From Lucinisca nassula (lineage: Eukaryota > Mollusca > Bivalvia > Lucinida > Lucinidae): DNA of 64,000 nt. The translations under genes and the position numbers were made by a program. Positions 41,950 through 51,751 of the stretch are shown here, piece by piece. Position 1 is the first letter of the stretch; every line of letters starts with the position of its first letter. The notes beneath the pieces are model-generated. The model was not told the DNA's origin. It worked only from the letters and a program-made list of their open reading frames with translations, and did not search any database. The stretch lies in the NCBI GenBank assembly GCA_963580285.1, contig OY757010.1:222041234-222105233 (forward strand), given 5' to 3'.

Positions 41950-42100
41950 TTTATTAGCATGGACGGGCCGACTCGCACCGCTTTGCCTGGGCAAGCTTAG
42001 ATCCACTAAGCGGTTTACCAGTACTAGTGTGCGGGTCAGTTTCAGCTCTGCGTGGAAGCATCATGCAGCCCATCTATGGGCGGGGGCTGACCTGCAGTGG
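41950..42100 (-). repeat. SINE-X copy 4, 5' half
   Basis: TTTATTAGCATGGACGGGCC to GCCCATCTATGGGCGGGGGC, in minus orientation. Completes the copy split by the 1132-bp element. Confidence 0.8.
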
Positions 42101-42341
42101 TAGGTTATCGTTAAGAATCTATGCCCCTGCCATTCAAAGAATAGTGTAAATGCCTACTACTAAATGGCATATAGTATTTCCCCGTCTGTCCTTGTCCGAT
42201 TCTGTGTCCGTATCCGAGATGATGTTGGCAACTTGTGTTTTACCCATTTTGGTCCAGAAACCCCAAAACGGGTAGTTGGCAAACAGTGCAGGCCCAGATC
42301 AGACGCCACATAACACTTTTTCCAAATTAATTTTCCTAATT
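42101..42341. other. Spacer without recognised feature
   Basis: No gene. AAACAGTGCAGGCCCAGATC (about 42281) is a half of the palindrome found in the TTAA MITEs. Confidence 0.4.
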
Positions 42342-42589
42342 ATGTCTCCCCCGAAAATTTTTTTTTCGGAGAGACATATTGTTTTTCCCCCGGGCGTCTG
42401 TCTGTCTGTCCGTCTGTCACACTTTCGTGTCCGCTCTGTAACTTGAAAACCGTTAGAGCTATCGTCACGAAACTTTGTATAAATATTAATCAGCATTAGA
42501 CGACGTGCATTGCGCAAGAACCATAACTCTCGCATTTATACTTTTTGAATTATCTCCCTTGGAAGTTTGTTGGTATGTATATATGTATG

Positions 42590-43740
42590 GGCAAACCGTG
42601 TCCGGTCAATAACTTTCTTATTTTTTGATGGATTTTAAAATTACTCGGCAGAAATATTAACAACCATAAGACGATGTGTGGTGCGCATGAGGCAGGTTGG
42701 TACCTCAAAGGTCAAGGTCATACTTAGAGGTCAAATGTCAAAAAAGGGGCCTTTTTTTCGTATTTGGTCAATAACTTTCTTATTTTGAGATGGATTTTAA
42801 AATTACTTGGCATAATTATTAACAACCATAAGACGATGTGTTGTGCGCATGAGGCAGGTCGGTACCTCAAAGGTCAAGGTCATACTTAGAGGTCAAAGTT
42901 CAAAAAAGGGGCCTTTTTTTCGTATTTGGTCAATAACTTTCTTATTTTGAGATGGATTTTAAAATTACTTGGCATAATTATTAACAACCATAAGACGATG
43001 TGTGGTGCCCATGAGGCAGGTTGGTACCTCAAAGGTCAAGGTCATACTTAGAGGTCAAAGGTCAAAAAAGGGGCCTTTTTTTCGTATTTGGTCAATAACT
43101 TTCTAATTTTGAGATGGATTTTAAAATTACTTGGCATAATTATTAACAATCATGAGACGATGTGTGGTGCACATGAGGCAGGTCGGTACCTCAAAGGTCA
43201 AGGTCATACTTAGAGGTCAAAGGTCAAAAAGTGGGCCTTTTTTTCGTATTTGGTCAATAACTTTCTTATTTTGAGATGGATTTTGAAATCACATGGCAGA
43301 AATGTGAACCAATATAAGGCGATGTGTTGTGCGCATGACCCAGGTTGGTACCTCAAAGGTCAAGGTCATACTTAGAGGTCAAAGGTAAAAAAAGGGGCCT
43401 TTTTTCGGGTTTTGTCAATAACTTTCCTATTTTTAAATAGAATTTGAAGTTACTTGGCAAACATGTTAACTATCATGAGACGATGTGTTGCATGCATGAA
43501 TCAGTTTGGTACCTAAAATGTCCAGGTCATACATAGAGGTCAAAGGTAAAAATGGGGCCTTTTTTCATGTTTGGTCAATAACTTTCTTATTTTTAGATGG
43601 ATTTTGAAATTGCTAGGCAGAAATGTTAACCACCATGAGATGATGTGTTGCACGCATGACCCAGTTTAATACCTGAAAGGTCAAGGTCATACATAGAGGT
43701 TAAAGGTAAAAAAAGGGCCTTTTTTGTGTTCTGTCAATAA
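42590..43740 (+). repeat. Tandem array, about 162-bp units (7 copies)
   Basis: Starts of GGTCAATAACTTTCTTAT lie at about 42604, 42768, 42929, 43091 (variant), 43251, 43413, 43574 and 43730. Each unit has TCAAGGTCA and one AGGTCAAAGGTCA-like site; perfect ones are at 43052-43064 and 43214-43226. Confidence 0.85.
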
Positions 43741-43747
43741 CTTTCTT

Positions 43748-45365
43748 ATTATGTCCCCAACTTTGAAAAAGTTTGAGGGGCATATTGGTTCTGGTCCGTT
43801 CGTCCGTTCGTCCGTCCATTACGCTTTTGATGCATAGCATAACTAAAGAACCGTGTATGCTAGGGTTTTGAAATTTCATATATGGATTCCTCATGGAAAA
43901 TTAGCTGACACATATTTTTTTTCTCGTCCGGATTATGCCCCCTTCAAGAGTTATTGCCCTTTGAATTTTTTTTTTTTAATAAAATCTTGTCAGCAAGATA
44001 TCTCATAAACCATTGGTGCTAGAGCCTTGAAAGTTGGTGATTATATTGATGGTGATGAGTAGATGAACTGATTAACATTTGACAAAATTCCGAAAAATGC
44101 TTTGTGAGTTATGGCCCTTTGTCATTTTGGTAATTTGTGCCCATTGTAATGTATGCTAAAAGTGATGCATAGCAAAACTTTAGAACCATTTATGCTAGGG
44201 TTTTGAAATTTCATATATGGATTCCTCATGGAAAATTAGCTGACGTGTATTTTTTTTTTTTCTCGTCCGGAATATGCCCCTTTCAAGAGTTATTGCCCTT
44301 TGAAATTTTTTTAATAAAATCTTGTCAGCAAGATATCTCAAAAACTATTGGAGCTAGAGCCTTGAAAGTTGGTGATTATATTGATGGTGATGAGTAGATG
44401 AACTGATTAACTTATGACAAAATTCCGAAAAATACTTTGTGAGTTATGGCCCTTTGTCATTTTGGTAATTTGTGCCCATTGTAATGTATGCTAAAAAGTG
44501 ATGCATAGCATAACTTTAGAACGGTGTATGCTATAATTTTGAAATTTCATATATGCATTTCTGATTGAAAATAAGCTGACGCGTATTTTTTTTCTCGTCC
44601 GGATTATGCCCCTTTCAAGAGTTATTGCCCTTTGAATTTTTTTTAATAAAATCTTGTCAGCAAGATATCTCAAAAACTATTGGAGCTAGAGGCTTGAAAG
44701 TTGGTGAATATATTGGTGGTGATGAGTAGATGAACTGATTAACTTTTGACAAAATTCCAAAAAATACTTTGTGAGTTATGGCCCTTTGTCATTTTGGTAA
44801 TTTGTGCCCATTGTAATGTATGCTAAAAGTGATGCATAGCATAACTTTAGAACCGTGTATGCTAGGGTTTTGAAATTTCATATATGGGTTCCTCATGAAA
44901 AATTAGCTGACGCGTATTTTTTTTCTCGTCCGGATTATGCCCCTTTCAAGAGGTATTGCCCTTTGAATTTTTTTTAATAAAATCTTGTCAGCAAAATATC
45001 TCAAACACTATTGGAGCTAGAGCCTTGAAAGTTGTTGAGTATATTGGTGGTGATGAGTATATGAACTGATTAACTTTTGACCAATTCCGAAAAATACTTC
45101 GGAGTTATGGCCCTTTGTCATTTTGGTAATTTGTGCCCATTGTAATGAATCCTAAAAGTGATGCATAGCATCACTTTAGAACTGTGTATGCTATGGTTTT
45201 GAAATTTCATATATGCATTCCTAATGGAAAATAAGCTGACACGTATTTTTTTCTCATCCGGATTATGCCCCTTTCAAGAGTTATTGCCCTTTGAATTTTT
45301 TTTAATAAAATCTTGTCAGCAAGATATCTCAAAAACTGTTGGAGCTAGAGGCTTGAAAGTTGGAC
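43748..45365 (+). repeat. Tandem array, about 333-bp units (about 5 copies)
   Basis: Begins TATGTCCCCAACTTTG, with a local inverse AGTTTGAGGGGCATA, as a 5' end of another element (F4). The word TGATGCATAGCA recurs at about 43828, 44162, 44500, 44832 and 45160. Units contain GTTATTGCCCTTTGAA and GATATCTCA. A possible F4 3' end (CAAAGCGGGGGCATTCATGC to TTTCTAG) lies at about 45886-45918, beyond the F3 end. Confidence 0.8.
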
Positions 45366-45719
45366 CATGAGTCATGTGCAAGACCAAGGTCCATACCTCC
45401 AATGTCAAGGTTATACCTAGAGGTCAAAGGTAAAAAAAAGGACAGTCAATAACTTCCTTATTCTTTGATGGATTATGAAATTACTTGGCAGAAATGTTAA
45501 CCATCATGAGACGATGTGTTGTACCGCAAAGGTCAAGGCCATACTTAGAGGTCAAAGGTAAAAAAGTGCTTTTTTTGTTTACGGCCAATAACTTTTTTAT
45601 TTTTCTATGAACATTTTTAAAGTTACTATGCAGAAATGTTCATCTTCATTAGATGATGTGTTGCACACAAGACCCAGCTCATTACCTCCAATGTCAAGGT
45701 TATACTTAGCAGTCAAAAA
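45366..45719 (+). repeat. Tandem array resumed (162-bp type, 2 units)
   Basis: Same unit family as 42590-43740, diverged (ATGTCAAGGTTATACC). It returns after the 333-bp array. Confidence 0.7.
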
Positions 45720-45919
45720 CGGGGGAGACATCTGTGTTTTTGTAGAAAAACAAATTCTAGTTAATTTTGAGGAATATTCAACCTGACCCCCTAAATTTTG
45801 AAATGGACTCCTGCTATATATAAGGTGGAAGATTCCATTTGGTACAAAAAGGCTTTAGTTTTTTGTCAGTATCACAACTACAAAGCGGGGGCATTCATGC
45901 CCCTTGTACAAATTTCTAG

Positions 45920-46321
45920 TTTGTCATGCTGAACTCGGCAGAAAATAATATTTGTCCTGCTCATAAATACATGTACAAGTGTACATACAACATGCATTAA
46001 CTCTTTTTATACCAAATGGAATCTTCCTCCGTATATATACCAGGAGACCATTAAAAAATTAAAGGGTGTTACGTTGTTTTTTCTTCAAAATTTATTTGGA
46101 AAATAGCTTAACTTTTCACAAATAGTGTAGGCCCTGATCAGATGCCACGTTCTGCTGCATCTGAGCTGGTCCTGCACTGTTTGCCACCTACCCCTATTGG
46201 GGTTTTCGATATCAAATGGGTTAAAATGCCAAAAATGGTAGAGAGAGAGAGACAGAGAGAGAGGTGGGGTGGTGGGGTGGTGAGGTAGAGAGGCTAGAGA
46301 TATTAAAGTATATTTTATATT
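45920..46321. other. Spacer with GA-rich run
   Basis: No gene. GAGAGAGAGACAGAGAGAGA sits at about 46241. CAGATGCCACGTTCTGCTGC near 46139 is the centre of another TTAA-MITE-type palindrome. Confidence 0.45.
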
Positions 46322-46654
46322 TATCCCCACGCTTTTGAAGAAAAAGTGGGGATATTGTAATGGTCTTCGTTGTATGTACGTCCGTCCATCCGTCTTACAG
46401 GATAACTTTTCTGAGACGGTTATAGATAGAAACTTGAGAAACTTTGGGAACTGATAGATCTTTGGTCTGGGGAGTGCATGCCACTTTCCGAATTTTTATC
46501 ACACCCCTAGGAGTAGGCCCAGGGGATGGGGCCCACGGGGGGTAATAATTTCCAGAACATGGTCGTGTAACTTATCAAAGCAAACGGCATGATGAGTAGA
46601 TTATGTAGTGGCATGGGGATATGCGATGGCGTGCCATCGACTGCGCAATTCTAG
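46322..46654 (+). mobile_element. Short complete HINE-like element F5
   Basis: 333 bp. The 5' hairpin ATCCCCAC...GTGGGGAT is followed by CGTCCGTCCATCCGTC. TGGGGAT inverse is near the 3' end, the 3' hairpin is CGATGGC GT GCCATCG, and the terminus is ATTCTAG. It has no internal tandem array, so it shows the bare plan of the family. Confidence 0.6.
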
Positions 46655-46701
46655 TTATTTTATGCACTTGACCACTTGTTTGTTTCACTATGTTGGTAGC
46701 T

Positions 46702-47246
46702 TTAACCCTTCTCCTGCTGAATAAATTAATTTTGATACACCCACTGCTGACTATCAGCCAGTCAAATTACTTATAATGTGTTAATTGTCAAATTCACAAC
46801 AAACTACAGTAGAACTTCGATGGCTCGAACACCTTTGGGACCATGAAAATCTGTTTGAGACAGGGGTAGTTCGAGCCACTGAGGGTTACTGCCAGGAGGC
46901 ATAACGACATACTTCAGGACATCTTTTTATGTGTTCTATAATGAAAAATGTATGCTGTGTGTACTCATTAGAATCGCCTCATCGAGGCGATTCTAATGAG
47001 TACACACAGCATACATTTGCAAGATAAAAGACGAAAATATCCTAATTTTTACTCTCCCTATTTCTTATGTACAGAAATTCCCTATGGACTCAAGAACGGG
47101 TTCGACTCAGCCATGGTAAACGAGCCATCCGTGTTCGAGCCATCGAAGTTCTACTGTACATGACAAGAAGTGTAGATCCTGGTCAGATTGACCTTCAAAA
47201 TATTTGCAAAACTAGGGGTTATCATGTTCAGGAGGAGAAGGGTTAA
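46702..47246. mobile_element. TTAA-flanked MITE P3, interrupted
   Basis: TTAACCCTTCTCCTGCTGAA at the left, CAGGAGGAGAAGGGTTAA at the right. The Tigger-like MITE T2 (46807-47156) is inserted at a TA in its middle. Without it P3 is about 195 bp. Confidence 0.7.
46807..47156. mobile_element. Tigger-like MITE T2
   Basis: Ends CAGTAGAACTTCGATGGCTC and its perfect inverse, between TA dinucleotides, as expected for pogo/Tigger elements. The central hairpin (about 46945-47015) has the core GATTCTAATGAGTAC around GCCTCATCGAGGC, which it shares with M-family repeats. No ORF. Confidence 0.8.
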
Positions 47247-47313
47247 CACAAATGAGTCGGGGAACAGCATTTCCTACAATTTACATGTGCTCCAAGGGAA
47301 GATTTGTTGAATT

Positions 47314-47384
47314 GAATATCATTAGTGTTTGGAACACTAACATGAAAACTTTTCATGTTAGTGTTCCAAACACTAATGATATTC
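47314..47384. repeat. 71-nt perfect palindrome
   Basis: Arms of 35 bp (47314-47348 and 47350-47384) with a single-base centre (C at 47349). No mismatch. Starts GAATATCATTAGTGTTTGG. Confidence 0.9.
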
Positions 47385-47524
47385 TTTCATTGAAAAGACA
47401 ACATGGTAATTGTTGGGTTTACCTATCCCACTATTCCTGGGCAGGTTTATACGTAAGCAGTTAACCAGTGCAGAGCACATTCTTTTGCCAGAAACTGACA
47501 ACTGCCCTTCTTGAATCTGTGGCT

Positions 47525-47655
47525 GGGAGAGAATGACGTAGAAAAGATTTCATGGTCAATCTCCACGCAAGAAAGTTGCCGATCCCGGTAGGTATCGAAC
47601 CCGCGTCCACCTGATCACAAGTCAGACGCACATCTGACTGAGCTACTGAGGCAGA
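47525..47655 (-). repeat. tRNA-derived SINE head (family Z), copy 1
   Basis: The minus strand reads TGCCTCAGTAGCTCAGTCAG (box A) and GCGGGTTCGATACC (box B), followed by GGCAACTTTCTTGCG. The extension past the tRNA-like part is shared with 51313, so this is a SINE piece rather than a tRNA gene. Confidence 0.65.
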
Positions 47656-47847
47656 ATCAGATCAGCCTGTGCATCCATATAGTCTGACCAAAGACATCTC
47701 TTACTGCATTAAGGAGCAGTGGGCCCTTAGCTATCCTTAGAGCAACCAACAAAGAGTCTGCCTGGATGTTCAGGCTGATGTGAGTCTTTGTAAATTGATG
47801 TACCCAGGCTCAAATCCCAAATAAAAGTTATCATTTATCTATAACAG

Positions 47848-48003
47848 TGGTAGAACATATAAACAAGAGGAGAGAGCCCCTCCCCCTGCTAGATGCCATC
47901 TACCTAATAACACCCACAGAAAAGTCCATTAGAGGGTTGATGCAAGACTTCTGGAATCCTAACAGTGCTCAGTACAAATCTGCTCATGTTTATTTTACTG
48001 AAG
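47848..48003 (+). CDS. Sec1/Munc18 family protein, exon 3 equivalent
   Basis: 156 bp after the acceptor ATAACAG. With the T carried over from the exon at 39498 it reads (L)[19 protein letters not shown] and then [15 protein letters not shown], ending AHVYFTE before the donor GAAG|GTAAGT. This matches the next block of STXBP1/ROP-type proteins (V-E-x-I/L-N-K-R/K-REPL, then YLITPTEKS). The exon keeps phase 1 at both sides. The conserved following block (CP..LF.EL) was not found to the right end of the window, so the rest of the gene lies beyond 64 kb. A TTAA MITE begins 9 nt into the next intron. Confidence 0.9.
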
Positions 48004-48012
48004 GTAAGTGGG

Positions 48013-48225
48013 TTAACCCTTGTTCTGCTGAACCCGGATTTGCCTTTTCTTTGAAACAATGTAGATCCAGATCAGATGGCTTCTGAAGAAGCCATCTGAT
48101 CAGGATCTACATTGTTTGTCATTCAGATTGTGAATTTGTTGTAATAATTTGCTACAGGTAATCTGATTGGTTGATAATCGGTAGTGGGTGTGCCATATAT
48201 GAATATTCAGCAGGACAAGGGTTAA
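48013..48225. mobile_element. TTAA-flanked MITE P4, next to a splice donor
   Basis: 213 bp with TTAACCCTTGTTCTGCTGAA and TTCAGCAGGACAAGGGTTAA ends and a strong central palindrome (GTAGATCC...). It is very close to P2 in sequence and equal in length. Its first base is 9 nt after the last intact base of the donor GT at 48004. Confidence 0.8.
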
Positions 48226-48362
48226 ACTGATAGCAACAGCTAAGGTGGGTACTTGGTTATAAATGAAGGATAGTTTTTGTCAGTTCTGCATAAAAACTTT
48301 TAAAAGTTGTCTGTATTCACCAGAACCACCTTGGGCAGGTGGTTTAAATGAATACTCATAAC

Positions 48363-49018
48363 AAAGGTTTATATGGAGAATTTTAGGGAAATTCTCCTTC
48401 AGATATCGCAATATATGTCCACCTGAATTAAGGGAAATTCTTCAGATATCGCAATATATGTCCACCTGAATTAAGGGAAATTCTTCAGATATCACTATAT
48501 ATGTCCACCTGAATTAAGGGAAATTCTTTGTCAGATATCACCATATATATCCACCTGAATTAAGGGAAATTCTCTGTCTGATATCACCATATATATCCAC
48601 CTGAATTAAGGGAAATTCTCTGTCTGATATCACCATATATATCCACCTGAATTAAGGGAAATTCTTTGTCAGATATCACAATATATGTCCACCTGAATTA
48701 AGGGAAATTCTTCAGATATCACCATATATGTCCACCTGAATTAAGGGAAATTCTTCAGATATCACCATATATGTCCACCTGAATTAAGGAAAAATTCTTC
48801 TTCAGGCATCACCATATATGTGTCCACCAGAATGAAGGGAAATTCTCCTTCAGATTTTACCATATATGTGTCCACCAGAATTAAGGGAAATTCTTCAGAT
48901 ATCACCATATATATCCACATGAATTAAGGGAAATTCTCCTTCAGATATCACCATATATGTCCATCTGAATTAAGGGAAATTCTTTTCAGATATCACCATA
49001 TATATCCACCTGAATTAC
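48363..49018 (+). repeat. Minisatellite, 43-47-bp units (about 14 copies)
   Basis: Unit GAATTAAGGGAAATTCTT followed by CAGATATCACCATATAT and CCACCT. Units alternate between forms with TTCAG and with TTTGTCAG or CTGTCTG. In the intron of the Munc18-type gene. Confidence 0.9.
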
Positions 49019-49095
49019 GGCCCCTGCCCATCGGGGCTTGAAGAAATAGATTGGCTGCACGATGCTTCCACGCAGAGCTGAAACCGACACGAGAT
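49019..49095 (+). repeat. SINE-X 5' fragment
   Basis: CCCCTGCCCATCGGGGCTTG to GCAGAGCTGAAACCGACAC, directly against the minisatellite. Confidence 0.7.
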
Positions 49096-49171
49096 ACTAG
49101 CCAAGCAGATTCTGCAAGAATTGTAAACTGTTTTCACTGATTTTTCCCCTCTCAAAGGCCACTGTTAACAG

Positions 49172-49427
49172 CAGGGGTGAGAAAGTTCAGGATTAATCCC
49201 GATTTCAGGATTGAGAGCTTTGGCATGGTGCATATAAATTGTCATTTATTATTGTGCATTTGAAGTTTTAATATGTCTTAATTAAATGGTTTGCTACAAC
49301 TAAGCATGAAGCAACTAATTAGAAGGGTAAACCCATTTATTTTTGATTTGAAGATTACATTAGGGTTACTTCAGGATTCAAATAGCAGATTTTCAGGATT
49401 GAGATTTTTGGACTGTTCTCACCCCTG
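49172..49427. repeat. hAT-like MITE candidate
   Basis: Starts CAGGGGTGAGAA and ends TTCTCACCCCTG, a 12-bp inverted pair with the C-A-G-G-G-G start seen in hAT elements. The flanking 8-mers (GTTAACAG, CAACAGGT) do not match, so the duplication is lost or the call is wrong. Contains inverted CAGGATTGAG words. Confidence 0.5.
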
Positions 49428-49649
49428 CAACAGGTAAGGTATGTGATAAGAGGGCATCTTAAAGTCCAAGATCTGCCACATGTAAGGCAGCCTAAAATCT
49501 CAACATTACTCATAACATTGTTGCTGCAGTAGCCAGGGTAGTTGAGAGTTTCCCAAGTAGCTGCATTAACCCATTGTATATTGGTGGACTCTTCCATTAC
49601 TATATGTTGGACAAGTCCATTTGTCATGTAAGGGGTCAGGCCTATTTTT

Positions 49650-50205
49650 ATACCCCACTACACGATAGTGGTGGAGTATTATGATATACCGTCAAGTGTC
49701 TTTCTGTCCATCCATCCGTCCACACCATTCCCAATCGATAACTTGAGTAATTTTTCACAGATTTTTTTTTCAAACTTTGTATACATGTTTATGAGTGGTA
49801 TGGGATTGTTAATGGGCAAAATCCGTTAACATTTGACATAGTTACAGCCGTTTTCAGTTCAAAATAAGTTTTTTTTTGGCATTTCTGATCAATAACTTGA
49901 ACATTTTTTCATGGATTTTGTTCAAATTTTGTGTATACATTGGTATTGGGTATGAGTGGTTTTGGATTATTAATGGGCAAAATATGTTAACTTTTAATGG
50001 AGTTATGGCCTTTAACAATTCCCATTAAATAGTTTTTGGGCACTTATTCCTTTACTAAATAGAATATATGGATGAAACTTCACTGATAGATAGATCACCA
50101 TAAGAAGCAGGTTTTTTGATTGTCAATAGGCAAAATGCGTTAACAATTGGCAGAGTTATTGCCATTAACAATTTCAATTTGATGGTTTTTGGACTCTTAT
50201 TCCTT
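49650..50205 (+). repeat. HINE-like element F6, 5' part
   Basis: The 5' hairpin TACCCCACTAC ACG ATAGTGGTGGAGTA is followed by CTGTCCATCCATCCGTCC and about three 130-bp tandem units (GGGCAAAATNCGTTAAC). The 3' end is not seen; an AT microsatellite follows. Confidence 0.55.
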
Positions 50206-50222
50206 TATTTTGTGGAATAATT

Positions 50223-50224
<2 letters not shown>

Positions 50225-50269
<45 letters not shown>

Positions 50270-50349
50270 GCCGAAGAAGACCGGGGTTCCGGTTGAAACG
50301 TCCGGCAAAATAAAAGACTTTTAGTTGGTTTTCTTTTGAAAAAAGACTT

Positions 50350-50417
<68 letters not shown>
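50225..50417. repeat. (AT)n microsatellites flanking a hairpin segment
   Basis: AT runs at about 50225-50266 and 50352-50416. Between them GACCGGGGTTCCGGTTGAAA is a short stem-loop with GAAACGTC after it, a type of sequence that follows several retroelements. Frames of I-Y repeats here are artefacts. Confidence 0.7.
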
Positions 50418-50421
<4 letters not shown>

Positions 50422-50439
50422 TGGTCATGATATGGGGTG

Positions 50440-51060
50440 GTCATGTCTAAACCGAGATAAGTGGCGCAAAATTTTAACCGAGATATGAGGCATATATACT
50501 ATATATATATAAAGCCCCACATTGCAATTTATATATGTCGCCCCACAAACATAATGTTCACGAAAAAGTAAATCCTTCGTTTTATGTGTTTTGTTTAGTT
50601 CCATTACGCAAGCCCGATATCGTTGATCTCTATATCTATACATTTTTTACCTAGTTAAGTGGTAGAAAATGTTAACCCAGATATGAGGCATATATATATT
50701 AAACATATATAGAGCCCCACAATACCAACCCAGATATGAGGCATGTATATATTATACATATATAAAGCCCCACAATACCTTTATATATGTCGCCCCACAA
50801 ACATTACGTTCACGAAAAATACAAAAAATCCTTGTTTTTATTCGTCTTCTCTAGTGCCATACATCCGCGAATTTCGTAAACGTGTATGCCTCTACGTTAC
50901 GTGGTTCGGAGTAAAGCCTCAGTCTCACCGTTACGTAGTAAGGGCTATGCTTTACTACATGTACATTAATTTTGCGCCGTTTTGTAGGGAAGCGATACCA
51001 AGCAATAACTACAAAAAAAAAAACAACCTGAAACGTAATAAAACGTAGAATAAAACGTAG
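50440..51060 (+). repeat. Duplicated segment with GCCCCACA/ATATGAGGC words
   Basis: The block GAGATATGAGGCATATATA...AAGCCCCACA...TATGTCGCCCCACAAACAT occurs at about 50480-50620 and again at about 50680-50850. A short extra copy lies between. Both are followed by ACG(T)TCACGAAAAA. Unknown element; no coding signal. Confidence 0.55.
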
Positions 51061-51312
51061 CAAATATATTAAGGCGTAGAAAACCGATTGTTATGCGAAT
51101 TATCGCGCTATACTGCTTTTTACGTTTTTATACGTATTGACATTTTAGTGCGTTTCTTTTCGTACGGGTTTGTGCAAGGTATACGCTACGCTAAGAATTT
51201 TAAAGCAAACGCAGTTGGGTCACATATTTAGCCATATACATGTATAACCGTGTGCACTACGCTCGAAATAGCAATTTTGTGGGAAAGTTACTGTCCTGTT
51301 GGCTATCCGCTA

Positions 51313-51425
51313 GATTTCATGATCAATCTCACCGAAAGAATGTTGCCGACCCCAGCAGGTATCGAACCCGCGTCCTCCTGATCACCAGTCAGATGTGCGT
51401 ACGACTGAGCTATAGAGGCCGGCGA
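51313..51425 (-). repeat. tRNA-derived SINE head (family Z), copy 2
   Basis: Minus strand: GGCCTCTATAGCTCAGTCGT (box A) and GCGGGTTCGATACC (box B), then GGCAACATTCTTTCGG as in copy 1. Confidence 0.65.
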
Positions 51426-51452
51426 ATACTTTCGTATCACAAAAATTAATCC

Positions 51453-51751
51453 TGCCCGCGCCCATCAGGCCTGACGAAATAGATGGGCTGCATGATGCTT
51501 CAAAGCAGAGCTGAAACCGACCCGCAAACGAGTACTGGTAAGCGGCTTAGATAATCTAAGCCTGCCCAGGCAATGCGGTGCGAGTCGGACCGTCCATGCT
51601 TAGACACATTATGGGTTTCATACGGTGGCACGGCTTGAGATGTCATTTCATCTCAATGTCGGGTAAAAGTCCCACAAAATTGGACACAAGGTCTCCAAAA
51701 TGACCTTACAGTGTTGACGGGGACGTTAAACCTCAGATCAAACAAACAAAA
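51453..51751 (+). mobile_element. SINE-X copy 6, full length
   Basis: From GCCCGCGCCCATCAGGCCTG to AAACCTCAGATCAAACAAAC. About 300 bp with an A-rich tail. No box A or B is recognisable in the head. Confidence 0.8.

Larger units (their letters stand above)
42342..45760 (+). mobile_element. Long HINE-like tandem-repeat element F3
   Basis: The 5' end ATGTCTCCCCCG (42342-42353) folds with CGGAGAGACAT just downstream. It is also perfectly inverted relative to CGGGGGAGACAT at 45720-45731 near the 3' end. A 3' hairpin (TGTTTTTGTAGAAAAACA) and the terminus ATTCTAG follow. The interior has a TCTGTCTGTCCGTCTGTC stretch, then tandem arrays of about 162-bp and about 333-bp units. No ORF. Sub-terminal inverted repeats plus a 3' stem-loop plus tandem repeats is the plan of non-autonomous Helentron relatives (HINE/DINE). 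Confidence 0.6.

Noticed and set aside
47525..47655. Possible tRNA gene on the minus strand
   Set aside because: The part after the tRNA-like region is shared with 51313-51425, and the acceptor stem does not close by eye; treated as a SINE head.
50268..50310. Hammerhead-ribozyme-like motif (GAAGAAGACCGG ... GAAACGTC)
   Set aside because: The stem II and GAAAC parts are suggestive, but the CUGANGA core is altered and no closing stems I and III could be drawn.
50205..50444. 79-codon frame with I-Y repeats
   Set aside because: Translation of an AT microsatellite.
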